Assembly: GCA_040882565.1 (NCBI GenBank)
Contig: JBBEAZ010000021.1
Coordinates: forward strand, 47,002 to 111,001
Reading direction: 5' to 3'
Source of the DNA: CF-162 sp040882565
GTDB lineage: Bacteria; Chloroflexota; Dehalococcoidia; SM23-28-2; RBG-16-64-32
DNA: 64,000 nucleotides
Shown in pieces: positions 17,983-25,599 of the stretch (position 1 is its first letter; every line of letters begins with the position of its first letter). The notes below the pieces were generated by a model. The model was not told the origin of the DNA and searched no databases. It saw only the letters and a program-made list of their open reading frames with translations. A program made the position numbers and the translations under genes.

Positions 17983-19065
17983 TCAGCGAAGCCCCATCGC
18001 CGCTTCGACTGCCGTCACCTCAGCCTCCACCTCCACCGTCTCGGTCTCGATCCCCATCGCCGTCTCCGGGTCCTTGAGCCCGTGCCCGGTGATGATGCAG
18101 ACGACAGTCTGGTCGCGGAGGTTCTGCGGTTTCTCCGCGGCGACCTTCAACAACCCGGCGACACATGCCGCCGACGCCGGCTCGCAGAAGATGCCCTCTT
18201 CCTGCGCCAGCAACCGGTACGCCTCCAGGATCTCCTTGTCCGTCACAGCGTTGATCTCGCCGCCGGACTCATCGCGCGCCGCGACCGCGTACTGCCACGA
18301 TGCCGGGTTCCCGATCCGGATTGCCGACGCCACCGTCTGCGGATCGGCGACGCGTTCGCCCCGCACGATCGGCGCCGCACCCGCCGCCTGCCAGCCAATC
18401 ATCCGTGGCTTGTGGCCGGCGCGCTCCGCCTGGTACTCCTCGACAAAGCCGCGCCAGTAAGCCGTGATGTTCCCCGCGTTCCCGACCGGTATGAACAGCA
18501 GGTCCGGCGCGTCCCCAAGCACGTCGATGATCTCGAACGCCGCGGTCTTCTGGCCCTCGATCCGGTACGGGTTGACCGAGTTGACGAGCGCGACCGGGTG
18601 CTTCTCACTCACCTGACGCGCGATCGCCAGCGCCTCGTCGAAGTTCCCGCGGACCGCCAGCACCTTCGCGCCGTGAGCAACCGCCTGCGCCAGCTTTCCC
18701 TGCGCGATCCGACCGTGAGGCACCAGCACGTAGGCCTCGAGATCGCAGTGCGCCGCGTACGCCGCTGCCGAAGCGCTCGTGTTGCCCGTCGAAGCGCATA
18801 GGACAGCCTCCGCTCCGCTTTCCACCGCCTTCGCCAGCGCCACCACCATCCCCCGGTCCTTGAACGACCCGGTCGGATTGCACATCTCGAGCTTGAAGTA
18901 CAGCTCCTTGCATCCCGCTCGCTCCACCAGCCGCCGCGACTTTACCAGCGGCGTGTTCCCCTCGCCGAGGCTGATCATCGGCGTCGCCTCCGTAACCGGC
19001 AACCGGTCACGGTACCGCGCAAGCACGCCTGACGGCTGAGTCGTCCCGGCAGAAAGCGCCATCAC
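17983..19065 (-). CDS. thrC: Threonine synthase
   Basis: 360 residues of PLP fold type II. It converts O-phosphohomoserine to threonine. The PLP Lys lies in NPTGSFKDRG, the phosphate-binding glycine loop is PVGNAGNITAYW, and ASTGNTSASAAAYAA is the family block. The length fits the short bacterial class. It is the last gene of a minus-strand run hom / coiled-coil protein / thrC. The C-terminus carries a Glu/Val tail (ETETVEVEAEVTAVEAA) that may be dispensable. The start could be either of two adjacent ATG codons. Confidence 0.95.
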   Translation of the reverse strand: MMALSAGTTQPSGVLARYRDRLPVTEATPMISLGEGNTPLVKSRRLVERAGCKELYFKLEMCNPTGSFKDRGMVVALAKAVESGAEAVLCASTGNTSASAAAYAAHCDLEAYVLVPHGRIAQGKLAQAVAHGAKVLAVRGNFDEALAIARQVSEKHPVALVNSVNPYRIEGQKTAAFEIIDVLGDAPDLLFIPVGNAGNITAYWRGFVEEYQAERAGHKPRMIGWQAAGAAPIVRGERVADPQTVASAIRIGNPASWQYAVAARDESGGEINAVTDKEILEAYRLLAQEEGIFCEPASAACVAGLLKVAAEKPQNLRDQTVVCIITGHGLKDPETAMGIETETVEVEAEVTAVEAAMGLR

Positions 19066-19103
19066 GCCACCAGCCCTGACGCCCGAACCCTCAAACCTGA
19101 AAC

Positions 19104-20111
19104 CTAGTCCGCGGCGTGCAACTCACCGGAGGTCAACTCCTTGATCTCCTGGTTCAGCGCCTCAGACGCCCTCCGGCGCTGCCGCAGGAACGTCTGGTAG
19201 ACCTTCTTCAGCGAAGCCTTCGTTAGCTCCGTCAGATCCTCAAGCCGCGCCGCAATCACAACTATGTCGCTCGCCTGCAGCTGGCTGCGCTGGTCCAGCC
19301 GCGCGATCCCCTGCACAAACTCATTCGTGCGCTCCGTGGCTTCGGTCAAAATGTGCTCCAGGCCGGCCAGGCGCGCGTTCATCTGCTCTCGCTCTAAGCT
19401 GGCGCGCACGATCGCCTCACCCGTCTCCTCCAGCGTCCCGGCCAGTGCTTCGAGTTGCTCCTGCTTGTCCAGCGCCTTGCGCACCTGCTCCAGGATCAAC
19501 GCGAGGCGGTCGGCGATCGCGTCGGCGTTCTTATCCAGGCGTTCGATCTCACCTCCGTAGCGCGAGAACTCCTGGTCCAGCCGCATCGTCGCTTCGTGAC
19601 TGCGCGCCGATCGCATCTGCACTTCATCCATCCCACGCTCGAGGCTCTGACCCGTCAGCCGCGTCGTCGCGACTTCCTCTTCTATATGCCGGAGGATCTC
19701 TTCGAGAGCCTTCGTCCGGCCGTCAAACTGCTCGATCACCCGGTTGATCGCCTCGACTTGCTTGGCGACCTGCCCGAGGTCCTGGCGTTCGCGCCCCGTC
19801 TCCGCCTGCCGCTGGTTCGCGAGCTGCTCCACGCGGTTCCCCAGCGCGCCTTGGCGGTCCTGTATCTTGCCCAGCGCGCCCTGCAGTTGCCGCACTTCCT
19901 CACGAAACGCCTGCAGCGTGGCCTCCACCGATCCGGCGACCGCGATCCCTTGCAGCACCTTTTGCATGTCGGCGTCAACCGACCACGCCATCTTCAGCGC
20001 CTGCGCCAGCTCACCTTCGACCTTATGCAGCCGGGCCTTGGTGTCGCGCAGCTCGTTCTCGAACCACTCGCTCCCCAGTTCGGGCGGAGAGTCGGCTCTC
20101 ATTTTCGCCAT
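19104..20111 (-). CDS. Coiled-coil protein between hom and thrC
   Basis: 335 residues, almost entirely predicted helix with heptad patterns: WFENELRDTKARLHKVEGELAQ, VRQLQGALGKIQDRQG, VEAINRVIEQFDGRTKALEE, IERLDKNADAIADRLALILEQ. No membrane segment and no catalytic motif are visible. ATG 20111 lies 2 bp from the stop of hom, so it is tightly coupled; thrC follows 38 bp after its stop. The family is unknown to me. Its place in a threonine operon may be accidental, or it may be a scaffold or segregation-type protein. Confidence 0.75.
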   Translation of the reverse strand: MAKMRADSPPELGSEWFENELRDTKARLHKVEGELAQALKMAWSVDADMQKVLQGIAVAGSVEATLQAFREEVRQLQGALGKIQDRQGALGNRVEQLANQRQAETGRERQDLGQVAKQVEAINRVIEQFDGRTKALEEILRHIEEEVATTRLTGQSLERGMDEVQMRSARSHEATMRLDQEFSRYGGEIERLDKNADAIADRLALILEQVRKALDKQEQLEALAGTLEETGEAIVRASLEREQMNARLAGLEHILTEATERTNEFVQGIARLDQRSQLQASDIVVIAARLEDLTELTKASLKKVYQTFLRQRRRASEALNQEIKELTSGELHAAD

Positions 20112-20113
20112 CG

Positions 20114-21409
20114 TTAGCCCTCCACCCGGATCACGGCGCCCACCTGGCGGACCTCCCCCTCCAGCCCCTTCACCTGCGAGATGCTGCGCTGGACGGAGGC
20201 CTCCTTCGCGGCGTGCGTGATGATCACTAGCTCCGCTGCCTGCGCCTCGTCGTCCGTCTCCTTCTGGATCACTGATGCGATGCTGACGCCGTTGTCGCCA
20301 AACGCGCGCGCGATCCCGGCAAGCACTCCCGGCTTGTCTGATACCTCCACGCGAATGTAGTAGCGGCTGGTCAGTTCCGATATCGGCTTCATCGCTATGT
20401 CGGCAGTATAACGCCACGGCGACGGCTTGCTGCCGAGCACGATCGAGCGCGCCGCGTCGAGCACGTCGGCCATGATCGCAGACGTCGTCGGCAACGACCC
20501 GGCGCCCGCCCCCTGGAACAACACCCGCCCGATCAAATCGCCCTCAATCTGTACTGCATTGAGCACCCCGTCCACGTTCGCCAGCAGTTCGTCGCTCGGC
20601 ACTAGCGCCGGGTGCACACGCGTCTGAATCCCCCCGTCGTCCCGCCGGCCGATTGCCAGCAACTTGATCGCGTAGCCCAGCTCTGCAGCGTAGCGAAAGT
20701 CGCGCGGCGTCAGGTCCGTGATGCCTTCGCGGTGGATGTCTTCCGGCCGCACGTGACTGTGGAACGCCAGGCTGGCCAGGATCGCCAGTTTGTACGCCGC
20801 GTCGAACCCCTCCACGTCGTTCGTCGGGTCCGCCTCCGCGTAGCCGAGCGCCTGCGCCTGTTTCAACGCCTCATCGAAGCTCGCGCCCTCGCGGCTCATC
20901 CGCGTCAGGATGTAGTTCGTCGTCCCGTTGATGATGGCCCGCAACGAGCCAAGCTCGTTCGCCGAGAGGTCGCGCTTGAGCGGCGAGATGATCGGGATGC
21001 CGCCGCCGACACTCGCCTCGTAGAGGATGTCGACGCCGCCCGCGGTCGCCGCGGCCAGCAGCTCGGGCCCGTGCTTCGCCATCACCTCTTTGCTGGCGGT
21101 GACGACCCAGCGACCCTTCGCCAGGCTGCGCTGGATGTACTCGTGCGCCGGCTTCTCGCCGCCCATCACTTCGACGACAATGTCACATTCCGTGTTCAAC
21201 GCCTCGTCGGCGTCCGTCGTGATCAGCGAACGGTCCGGCATGAACGCGCGTTCGCGTTTAGCGTCGCGAACGAGGACCTTGCGCAGCTCCAGCCTCGCAC
21301 CGACCCGACCCGAGTAAGTCTCGGTTCGCTCTGTCAGGGCTCGCGCTACGCCGCTGCCAACAGTACCGAGACCGAGGAGAACGATACCAACGCTCGGACG
21401 GCCGGCCAT
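20114..21409 (-). CDS. hom: Homoserine dehydrogenase with ACT domain
   Basis: 431 residues, monofunctional long form. The NAD(P) loop is GLGTVGSG (13-20). The catalytic part has TASKEVMAKHG, GGGIPII and INGTTNYILTRM, with NDVEGFDAAYKLAILA. A C-terminal ACT domain (YYIRVEVSDKPGVLAGIARAFGDNGVSI) suggests feedback control by threonine. It reduces aspartate semialdehyde to homoserine. It overlaps nothing but lies 6 bp from the foldase gene upstream and 2 bp from the coiled-coil gene downstream. Confidence 0.96.
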   Translation of the reverse strand: MAGRPSVGIVLLGLGTVGSGVARALTERTETYSGRVGARLELRKVLVRDAKRERAFMPDRSLITTDADEALNTECDIVVEVMGGEKPAHEYIQRSLAKGRWVVTASKEVMAKHGPELLAAATAGGVDILYEASVGGGIPIISPLKRDLSANELGSLRAIINGTTNYILTRMSREGASFDEALKQAQALGYAEADPTNDVEGFDAAYKLAILASLAFHSHVRPEDIHREGITDLTPRDFRYAAELGYAIKLLAIGRRDDGGIQTRVHPALVPSDELLANVDGVLNAVQIEGDLIGRVLFQGAGAGSLPTTSAIMADVLDAARSIVLGSKPSPWRYTADIAMKPISELTSRYYIRVEVSDKPGVLAGIARAFGDNGVSIASVIQKETDDEAQAAELVIITHAAKEASVQRSISQVKGLEGEVRQVGAVIRVEG

Positions 21410-21415
21410 CGCAAC

Positions 21416-22435
21416 CTACTGCTGCAGGGACAGGGCGGCGTGTTCGACGACGTACTGGATCTTGTCGGGATCGCCGGTCGAGAAGTCGAGGTCGTTCTTC
21501 ACGTCCAGTTCCTCTTTCTTCGCCTCCAGCCACTCGGAGTACGCGTTCGCCGTCAGTGTGTTCTTCTGGTCGTCGGTCACTTCCTGGATGTCGGACTTCT
21601 CGAGGACCTGGTAGACGAACACAGCGTTGCCCCCGGGCAGAGTCGTGATCCCGTTCGGCTCAAGACTGAACAGCACATCCTCCAGCGCGTCGTCGCTGAA
21701 AGCGCCTTCCGGCACGAAGCCCTTGTCGCCGCCCGTGTCCTTGGTCGTCGCGTCCTCAGAATGTTCTGCGGCCAGGGCGACGAAGTCCGCGCCGCCTTCG
21801 AGCTGAGTCACCAGGTCGTCTGCAGTCGCTTGATCGGCCACCTGGATCTGCCGGTAGTGCACTGACGGCAACGTGGCCGGCACTTCAGCCTTAAACTTTG
21901 CCGTCAGGTTCGTCTTGAGCACATTCGCGCGTGCGATGTCTCGGTACTCCTCTTCGGTCAGCTCGGTCGTCACCAGCTCTTCTTGGAAACGGGCGTCAAA
22001 GTTCGGGTCCGTGGCCTCGATGCCCAGCTTCAAGGCGATCGCAGCCTTAACCTCTTCGTCAGTGGCCGTCACTTCCTTCTCGCTCGCGTACTGCAGCAGG
22101 ATCGCTTCTTCGATGAGCTGCTGCCCAAGCGTCGGGAAGACCAGGAACGCGCTGTCTGCGCCGCCGTTTTCGTCCACGAACAGCTTCGCGCGGTCCGTGA
22201 AGTCCCGCACCGAGTACTCTCGGTCGCCGACCTCAATCGCCGTCGATCCTGGCCGCGCGCGGTCCTCAAGGTAGTCCGATAGAAAGCCCCAACCGACGAC
22301 ACCCAGCGAGGCGATAACCAGGAGGATAACTCCGATCGCCCCCCAGAGCTGCCACGCCGGCGCCTCCAGCTTGCGCCCAAGCGTCCCCGGCTGATGGTCC
22401 CAGGCTGGCGTCGGTATTCTGCGTCGTTTAGCCAT
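21416..22435 (-). CDS. Membrane-anchored parvulin-type peptidyl-prolyl isomerase
   Basis: 339 residues. A basic N-terminus (MAKRRRIPTPAW) and one membrane segment (WGAIGVILLVIASLGVVGWGFL) are followed by a SurA-N-like helical domain (LGQQLIEEAILLQYASEKEVTATDEEV). A PpiC domain follows (VHYRQIQVADQATADDL, HSEDATTKDTGGDKGFVPEGA). It would fold exported proteins at the outer face of the membrane. It lies between rpsR and hom in one minus-strand run. The many secreted proteins nearby are plausible clients; that is inference. Confidence 0.87.
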   Translation of the reverse strand: MAKRRRIPTPAWDHQPGTLGRKLEAPAWQLWGAIGVILLVIASLGVVGWGFLSDYLEDRARPGSTAIEVGDREYSVRDFTDRAKLFVDENGGADSAFLVFPTLGQQLIEEAILLQYASEKEVTATDEEVKAAIALKLGIEATDPNFDARFQEELVTTELTEEEYRDIARANVLKTNLTAKFKAEVPATLPSVHYRQIQVADQATADDLVTQLEGGADFVALAAEHSEDATTKDTGGDKGFVPEGAFSDDALEDVLFSLEPNGITTLPGGNAVFVYQVLEKSDIQEVTDDQKNTLTANAYSEWLEAKKEELDVKNDLDFSTGDPDKIQYVVEHAALSLQQ

Positions 22436-22494
22436 GGTTTAGTTCCCTGCGTTACAGGCCCGCTACAGCCATCGGCAGCTCACTCCCGCGAGCG

Positions 22495-22851
22495 TTACCG
22501 GCCCTGCGAAGCCCTGATGTGTTCCGGTGTGTACGGCAAAAGCGCCAGGTGCCTGGCCCGCTTGATCGCCGTCGCCAATGCGCGCTGGTGCTTCGCGCAG
22601 GCGCTGGTGCGGCGTCGTGTCTCAATCCGCGCACGGTCCGAAACGAAACGCCGCAGGAACGAGACATTCTTGTAGTCAACAGTCTTGATGTGGTCGGCAC
22701 ACATGATGCAGACTCGTCGCCTGCGCCCGCCCGGGCGGCGCCCCCGCCGGTCATCGTCGCCGCCGCTGTCCCGCCGCGGGCCACGAGGCCCGTCCGAACG
22801 GTCGCCGCGCGGCCCGCCCGATGATCCACCGTATGGTCCTCGATCACTCAT
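22495..22851 (-). CDS. rpsR: 30S ribosomal protein S18
   Basis: 118 residues. The conserved S18 core is CIMCADHIKTVDYKNVSFLRR to HLALLPYTPEHIR. It keeps the Cys pair (CIMC) and SACAKHQ typical of the zinc-type form. The first 45 residues are a Gly/Arg/Asp-rich low-complexity extension (GPYGGSSGGPRGDRSDGPRG), making it longer than the usual 70-90 residues. It follows ssb by 8 bp in the classical rpsF-ssb-rpsR order. Confidence 0.95.
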   Translation of the reverse strand: MSDRGPYGGSSGGPRGDRSDGPRGPRRDSGGDDDRRGRRPGGRRRRVCIMCADHIKTVDYKNVSFLRRFVSDRARIETRRRTSACAKHQRALATAIKRARHLALLPYTPEHIRASQGR

Positions 22852-22859
22852 TTGCTGTC

Positions 22860-23264
22860 CTATTCAAATGGCACATCTTCAGGTTCGATGTCCATCATCG
22901 CGTCGTGCTCTTCTCCGCTGGGAGCGCCACCCGCCCTGTCAAGAAATAGTACGCGATACGCGACGACTTCGGTCTTATAGCGGCGCTGGCCTTCAGGGGT
23001 ATCCCAGGAGTGAGTGCGCAGGCGTCCCTCGACGTAAACCTTTTTGCCCTTCTGCAGGAACTGGCTGCACTGCTCCGCCAGCTTGCGCCAAGCGACCACG
23101 GAAAACCACTCCGTCTCCTCTTTGCGCTCGCCATCCGGGCCGTTGTAGCTACGGCTCGCGGCGACGCTGAAACTCGTCAGCGCGGTCCCATCGGCCATGT
23201 AGCGCATTTCGGGATCTGCGCCCAGGTTGCCGATCACCATGACTTTGTTCAGACCAGCCATCAC
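22860..23264 (-). CDS. ssb: Single-stranded DNA-binding protein
   Basis: 134 residues with one OB fold: LNKVMVIGNLGADPEMRYM, TSFSVAASRSYNG, EWFSVVAWRKLAEQCSQFLQKGKKVYVEGRL. The C-terminal tip is acidic, EPEDVPFE, close to the DDIPF tail that recruits repair and replication proteins, though it ends in Glu after Phe. The linker is short. It overlaps the stop of rpsF by 4 bp and is followed by rpsR, the standard gene order. Confidence 0.96.
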   Translation of the reverse strand: MMAGLNKVMVIGNLGADPEMRYMADGTALTSFSVAASRSYNGPDGERKEETEWFSVVAWRKLAEQCSQFLQKGKKVYVEGRLRTHSWDTPEGQRRYKTEVVAYRVLFLDRAGGAPSGEEHDAMMDIEPEDVPFE

Positions 23265-23722
23265 ACCTGCTCCGGCGCCGGCTCTTCAATTTCGTCAAGG
23301 ACCGGCTCTTCAACCGCGTCCGGCACCGTCTCTTCTACTTCGTCAAGGACCGGCTCTTTAATCTGGTCCGCGTCCGGCTCTCCAATTTCGTCCGAGACAG
23401 GTGGCATTCCCCGCGTCGGCACAGCCGGCATTTTCGATTCATCGATGCGTACCACCAGGTGCCGGAGGACGTCCTCTGCCAGGTCGAGGCTCCCTTCGAG
23501 CGCGCGCACCTGCTGCGGGTCGAAGGCAAAGTGCGTGATGTTGTAGTAGCCCTCTGTAAAGCGTTGCACCGGATAGGCGAGGCGGCGGCGGCCCCACTGG
23601 TCGACGTTCTTGATCTCGCCGCCACGGTCCTTGATGAACGTATGCACTCGCTCCACCGTGTTGGGGAAGTTTTCCTCACCACCATCCGGGCTAACCACAA
23701 GAACTAATTCGTAATCTCGCAA
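23261..23722 (-). CDS. rpsF: 30S ribosomal protein S6 with acidic repeat tail
   Basis: 153 residues. The S6 core runs MRDYELVLVVSPDG to LRHLVVRIDESKMP (about residue 98), including RRRLAYPVQRFTEGYYNITHFAF. After that comes a tail of about 50 residues built from the step EPVLDEVEE/EPVLDEIEE, strongly acidic. Some bacteria modify S6 with Glu residues through RimK; here an acidic tail is gene-encoded. The start is TTG 23722, with gagagg six bases upstream. It is the first gene of the rpsF-ssb-rpsR group. Confidence 0.94.
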   Translation of the reverse strand: MRDYELVLVVSPDGGEENFPNTVERVHTFIKDRGGEIKNVDQWGRRRLAYPVQRFTEGYYNITHFAFDPQQVRALEGSLDLAEDVLRHLVVRIDESKMPAVPTRGMPPVSDEIGEPDADQIKEPVLDEVEETVPDAVEEPVLDEIEEPAPEQV

Positions 23723-23850
23723 TGAATCCTCTCAACACAAAGTTAAACGCCCGAGGAGCCACAGCCCTCGATGGGGGCCTATCCCGCGGGCACCAGCGGA
23801 TTATAACACCACGATTTTGGTCGTACAACGTAGCTATGGCACCACTGAAC

Positions 23851-23912
23851 GTTCCCTGGGAACGCCTGTCCGCCTTAGAAGCTAATGGCCTCGCCGTAGC
23901 GAAGCGAAGGCC
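23851..23912. repeat. R1-like remnant
   Basis: gttccctgggaacg at the left and cgccgtagcgaagcgaagg at the right recall the end modules of family R1, but the spacing is much shorter. It lies in the 244-bp space upstream of rpsF. It could be a decayed copy or chance. Confidence 0.3.
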
Positions 23913-23966
23913 AGAACTACACAGACACGGCCGGGGACAAACGCCACACCGCGGCGCCAACGGGCG

Positions 23967-24569
23967 CTACGGCAACCTCCCCAGCACCCGCTCCGCCAGG
24001 CCGGTCGTGATATCCCGCACCTCATCAGGCTCTCGCTCGAACATGCTGACGTTGACCGTCACGTAGTAGCCATCCACAAGCACCTCGAGCGTGCCGAACG
24101 ACTCCGAAAACTGCGCGCCCTCGCCAAGCCCCTGAATCTCTTCCCCATCCTCCGTCAGCTCGAAAAACGCCCCCAACTCCTGATCCGACCCGGCGAAGAC
24201 CCCGACGCTCAGATAGTCCATGCCACCGGCGTCCGCCGACCACAAACACGAGAAGATCGGGTCGAAGTTCTGGTTCAGCCCCTCGTCAGCGGGACCAATC
24301 ACCCTTTCAACCTCGTCCTGTGTCAGCAGCGTGCACGCGTCGAAGTCGCTGCCGCTGTCGTCCCCACCGTCATCTCCGCTGCCATCGCCGGAGGCGTCTC
24401 CCCCGTCGTCGCCGGAGTCATCGGTCGCACCAGTTTCCGTCGCTGTCGCTCCACCGTCATCGCCGGCGTCGTCGTCATCATCCCCACCACCACACGCCGC
24501 CAAAAGCAGCGCCGCCACCGCGAGTAAGCCGAGAACCAGAACCAACCTCTTGCCCATCCAACGCATCAT
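23967..24569 (-). CDS. DUF3558-like lipoprotein, copy A
   Basis: 200 residues. The signal (KRLVLVLGLLAVAALLLAAC) has lipobox LLAAC. A very acidic Asp/Gly/Thr linker of about 50 residues is followed by DACTLLTQDEVERVIG, an opening typical of DUF3558-type lipoproteins. The C-terminus EREPDEVRDITTGLAERVLGRLP matches that of the next gene almost position for position, so the two are tandem paralogues. It is probably tethered outside the membrane. The function of the family is unknown to me. Confidence 0.75.
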   Translation of the reverse strand: MMRWMGKRLVLVLGLLAVAALLLAACGGGDDDDDAGDDGGATATETGATDDSGDDGGDASGDGSGDDGGDDSGSDFDACTLLTQDEVERVIGPADEGLNQNFDPIFSCLWSADAGGMDYLSVGVFAGSDQELGAFFELTEDGEEIQGLGEGAQFSESFGTLEVLVDGYYVTVNVSMFEREPDEVRDITTGLAERVLGRLP

Positions 24570-24636
24570 CTCTATCTCCTTCCAAACGACCGCCAGCCGC
24601 CATCCAGCACAACCGCCTCATCAAACACTGCCTCCC

Positions 24637-24690
24637 CCGTTCCCTGAGGAACGAAGGGCCCCGCCGCAGCGAAGGCGAGGACCCCACAAC
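24637..24690. repeat. R1 repeat, one module only
   Basis: ccgttccctgaggaacgaagg followed by ccgcagcgaaggcgagg matches the module at 36099-36144 closely. Only this half of R1 is clear. It sits between the two DUF3558-like paralogues. Confidence 0.6.
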
Positions 24691-24733
24691 CGCCCCGTCA
24701 CGCGCAAGCGCCACACCCGCAGCGCCCACCGCG

Positions 24734-25294
24734 CTACGGCAGCCGCTCCACTACCTTCTCCGCCAACGCCGTCGTGACGTCGCGCACCTCATCAGGCTCG
24801 CGCTCCGACGTCCCAGCGCTCACCGTCACCCCATAACCGCCAACAATCACTTCGGTCGCGCCCAGCGGCTCCGAAAACTTCGCGCGGTCGCCAAGTCCTT
24901 CAACATCCTCCGTACCCTGCGCCAGCTCCAGGAACAAATCCAGCTCCTGCTTCGACCCCAGAAACACGCCAACATTGACAAAGTCCCGGCCAACCTTCGC
25001 TGACCACAGGCACGACGAAATCTTGGCACCCTCTCGCCGCAGGCCCGCGTCAACCGCGCCGATCGCCGCCTCCACCTCGTCCATCGTCAGCAGCGTGCAA
25101 GCGTCAAAGCCGGCCCCAATGTCTCCACCGTTTGCCGCCGCCGTCGCAGTCGCCCCGCCGGCATCAGCCTCCGTCGCCGTCGGCGTCGCACTGTCCCCGC
25201 CATCGTCATCACCACCGCAACCAATCACGACCAAAGAACCCAGAACGAGACACGCGAGCGCACGCAGCGCCATCCGACGCGAGCTGTTACTCAT
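24734..25294 (-). CDS. DUF3558-like lipoprotein, copy B
   Basis: 186 residues from ATG 25294 (MSNSSRRMALRAL), chosen because the signal peptide ALRALACLVLGSLVVIGC with lipobox VIGC then follows at once; longer starts would add unrelated residues. A short acidic Ala/Thr linker leads to DACTLLTMDEVEAAIG and the same EREPDEVRDVTTALAEKV end as copy A. The paralogues are separated by part of an R1 repeat. Function unknown. Confidence 0.72.
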   Translation of the reverse strand: MSNSSRRMALRALACLVLGSLVVIGCGGDDDGGDSATPTATEADAGGATATAAANGGDIGAGFDACTLLTMDEVEAAIGAVDAGLRREGAKISSCLWSAKVGRDFVNVGVFLGSKQELDLFLELAQGTEDVEGLGDRAKFSEPLGATEVIVGGYGVTVSAGTSEREPDEVRDVTTALAEKVVERLP

Positions 25295-25351
25295 GCCGCC
25301 TATCCTACCGATGCCCACCGTCACGCGCCACCAGCCGCCCGCCGTCCCCCC

Positions 25352-25580
25352 GTAGGGGCGAGGCACCCCTCGCATCGCCTCATCATCCCGCTGTGCACGT
25401 GCCTGCCCGCCGGAGGAGGGTCTCGCCCGCCCCACCGCCGCGCAGTGCGACCACCCCCCCCCCGCGCGGTGCGGCCACCCCCCCTCTCGTTTCGTGGTGC
25501 CTGCCCGCCGGAGGAGGGCCTGCCCGCCGTGGAGGGAGGCTCACGAATCCACGAACGGGGCGACCACACCGCCGCGCCCC
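25352..25580. repeat. GC-rich repeat-laden intergenic stretch
   Basis: The gene-free stretch 25295-25599 holds two exact copies of gcctgcccgccggaggaggg (25401-25420 and 25499-25518) and two near copies of a ccgcgcggtgcggccacccc step. It also has gtaggggcgaggcaccc, which recurs near 49434. No coding frame is convincing. Confidence 0.6.
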
Positions 25581-25599
25581 CCGCGGGTCTAGGGAGCGG

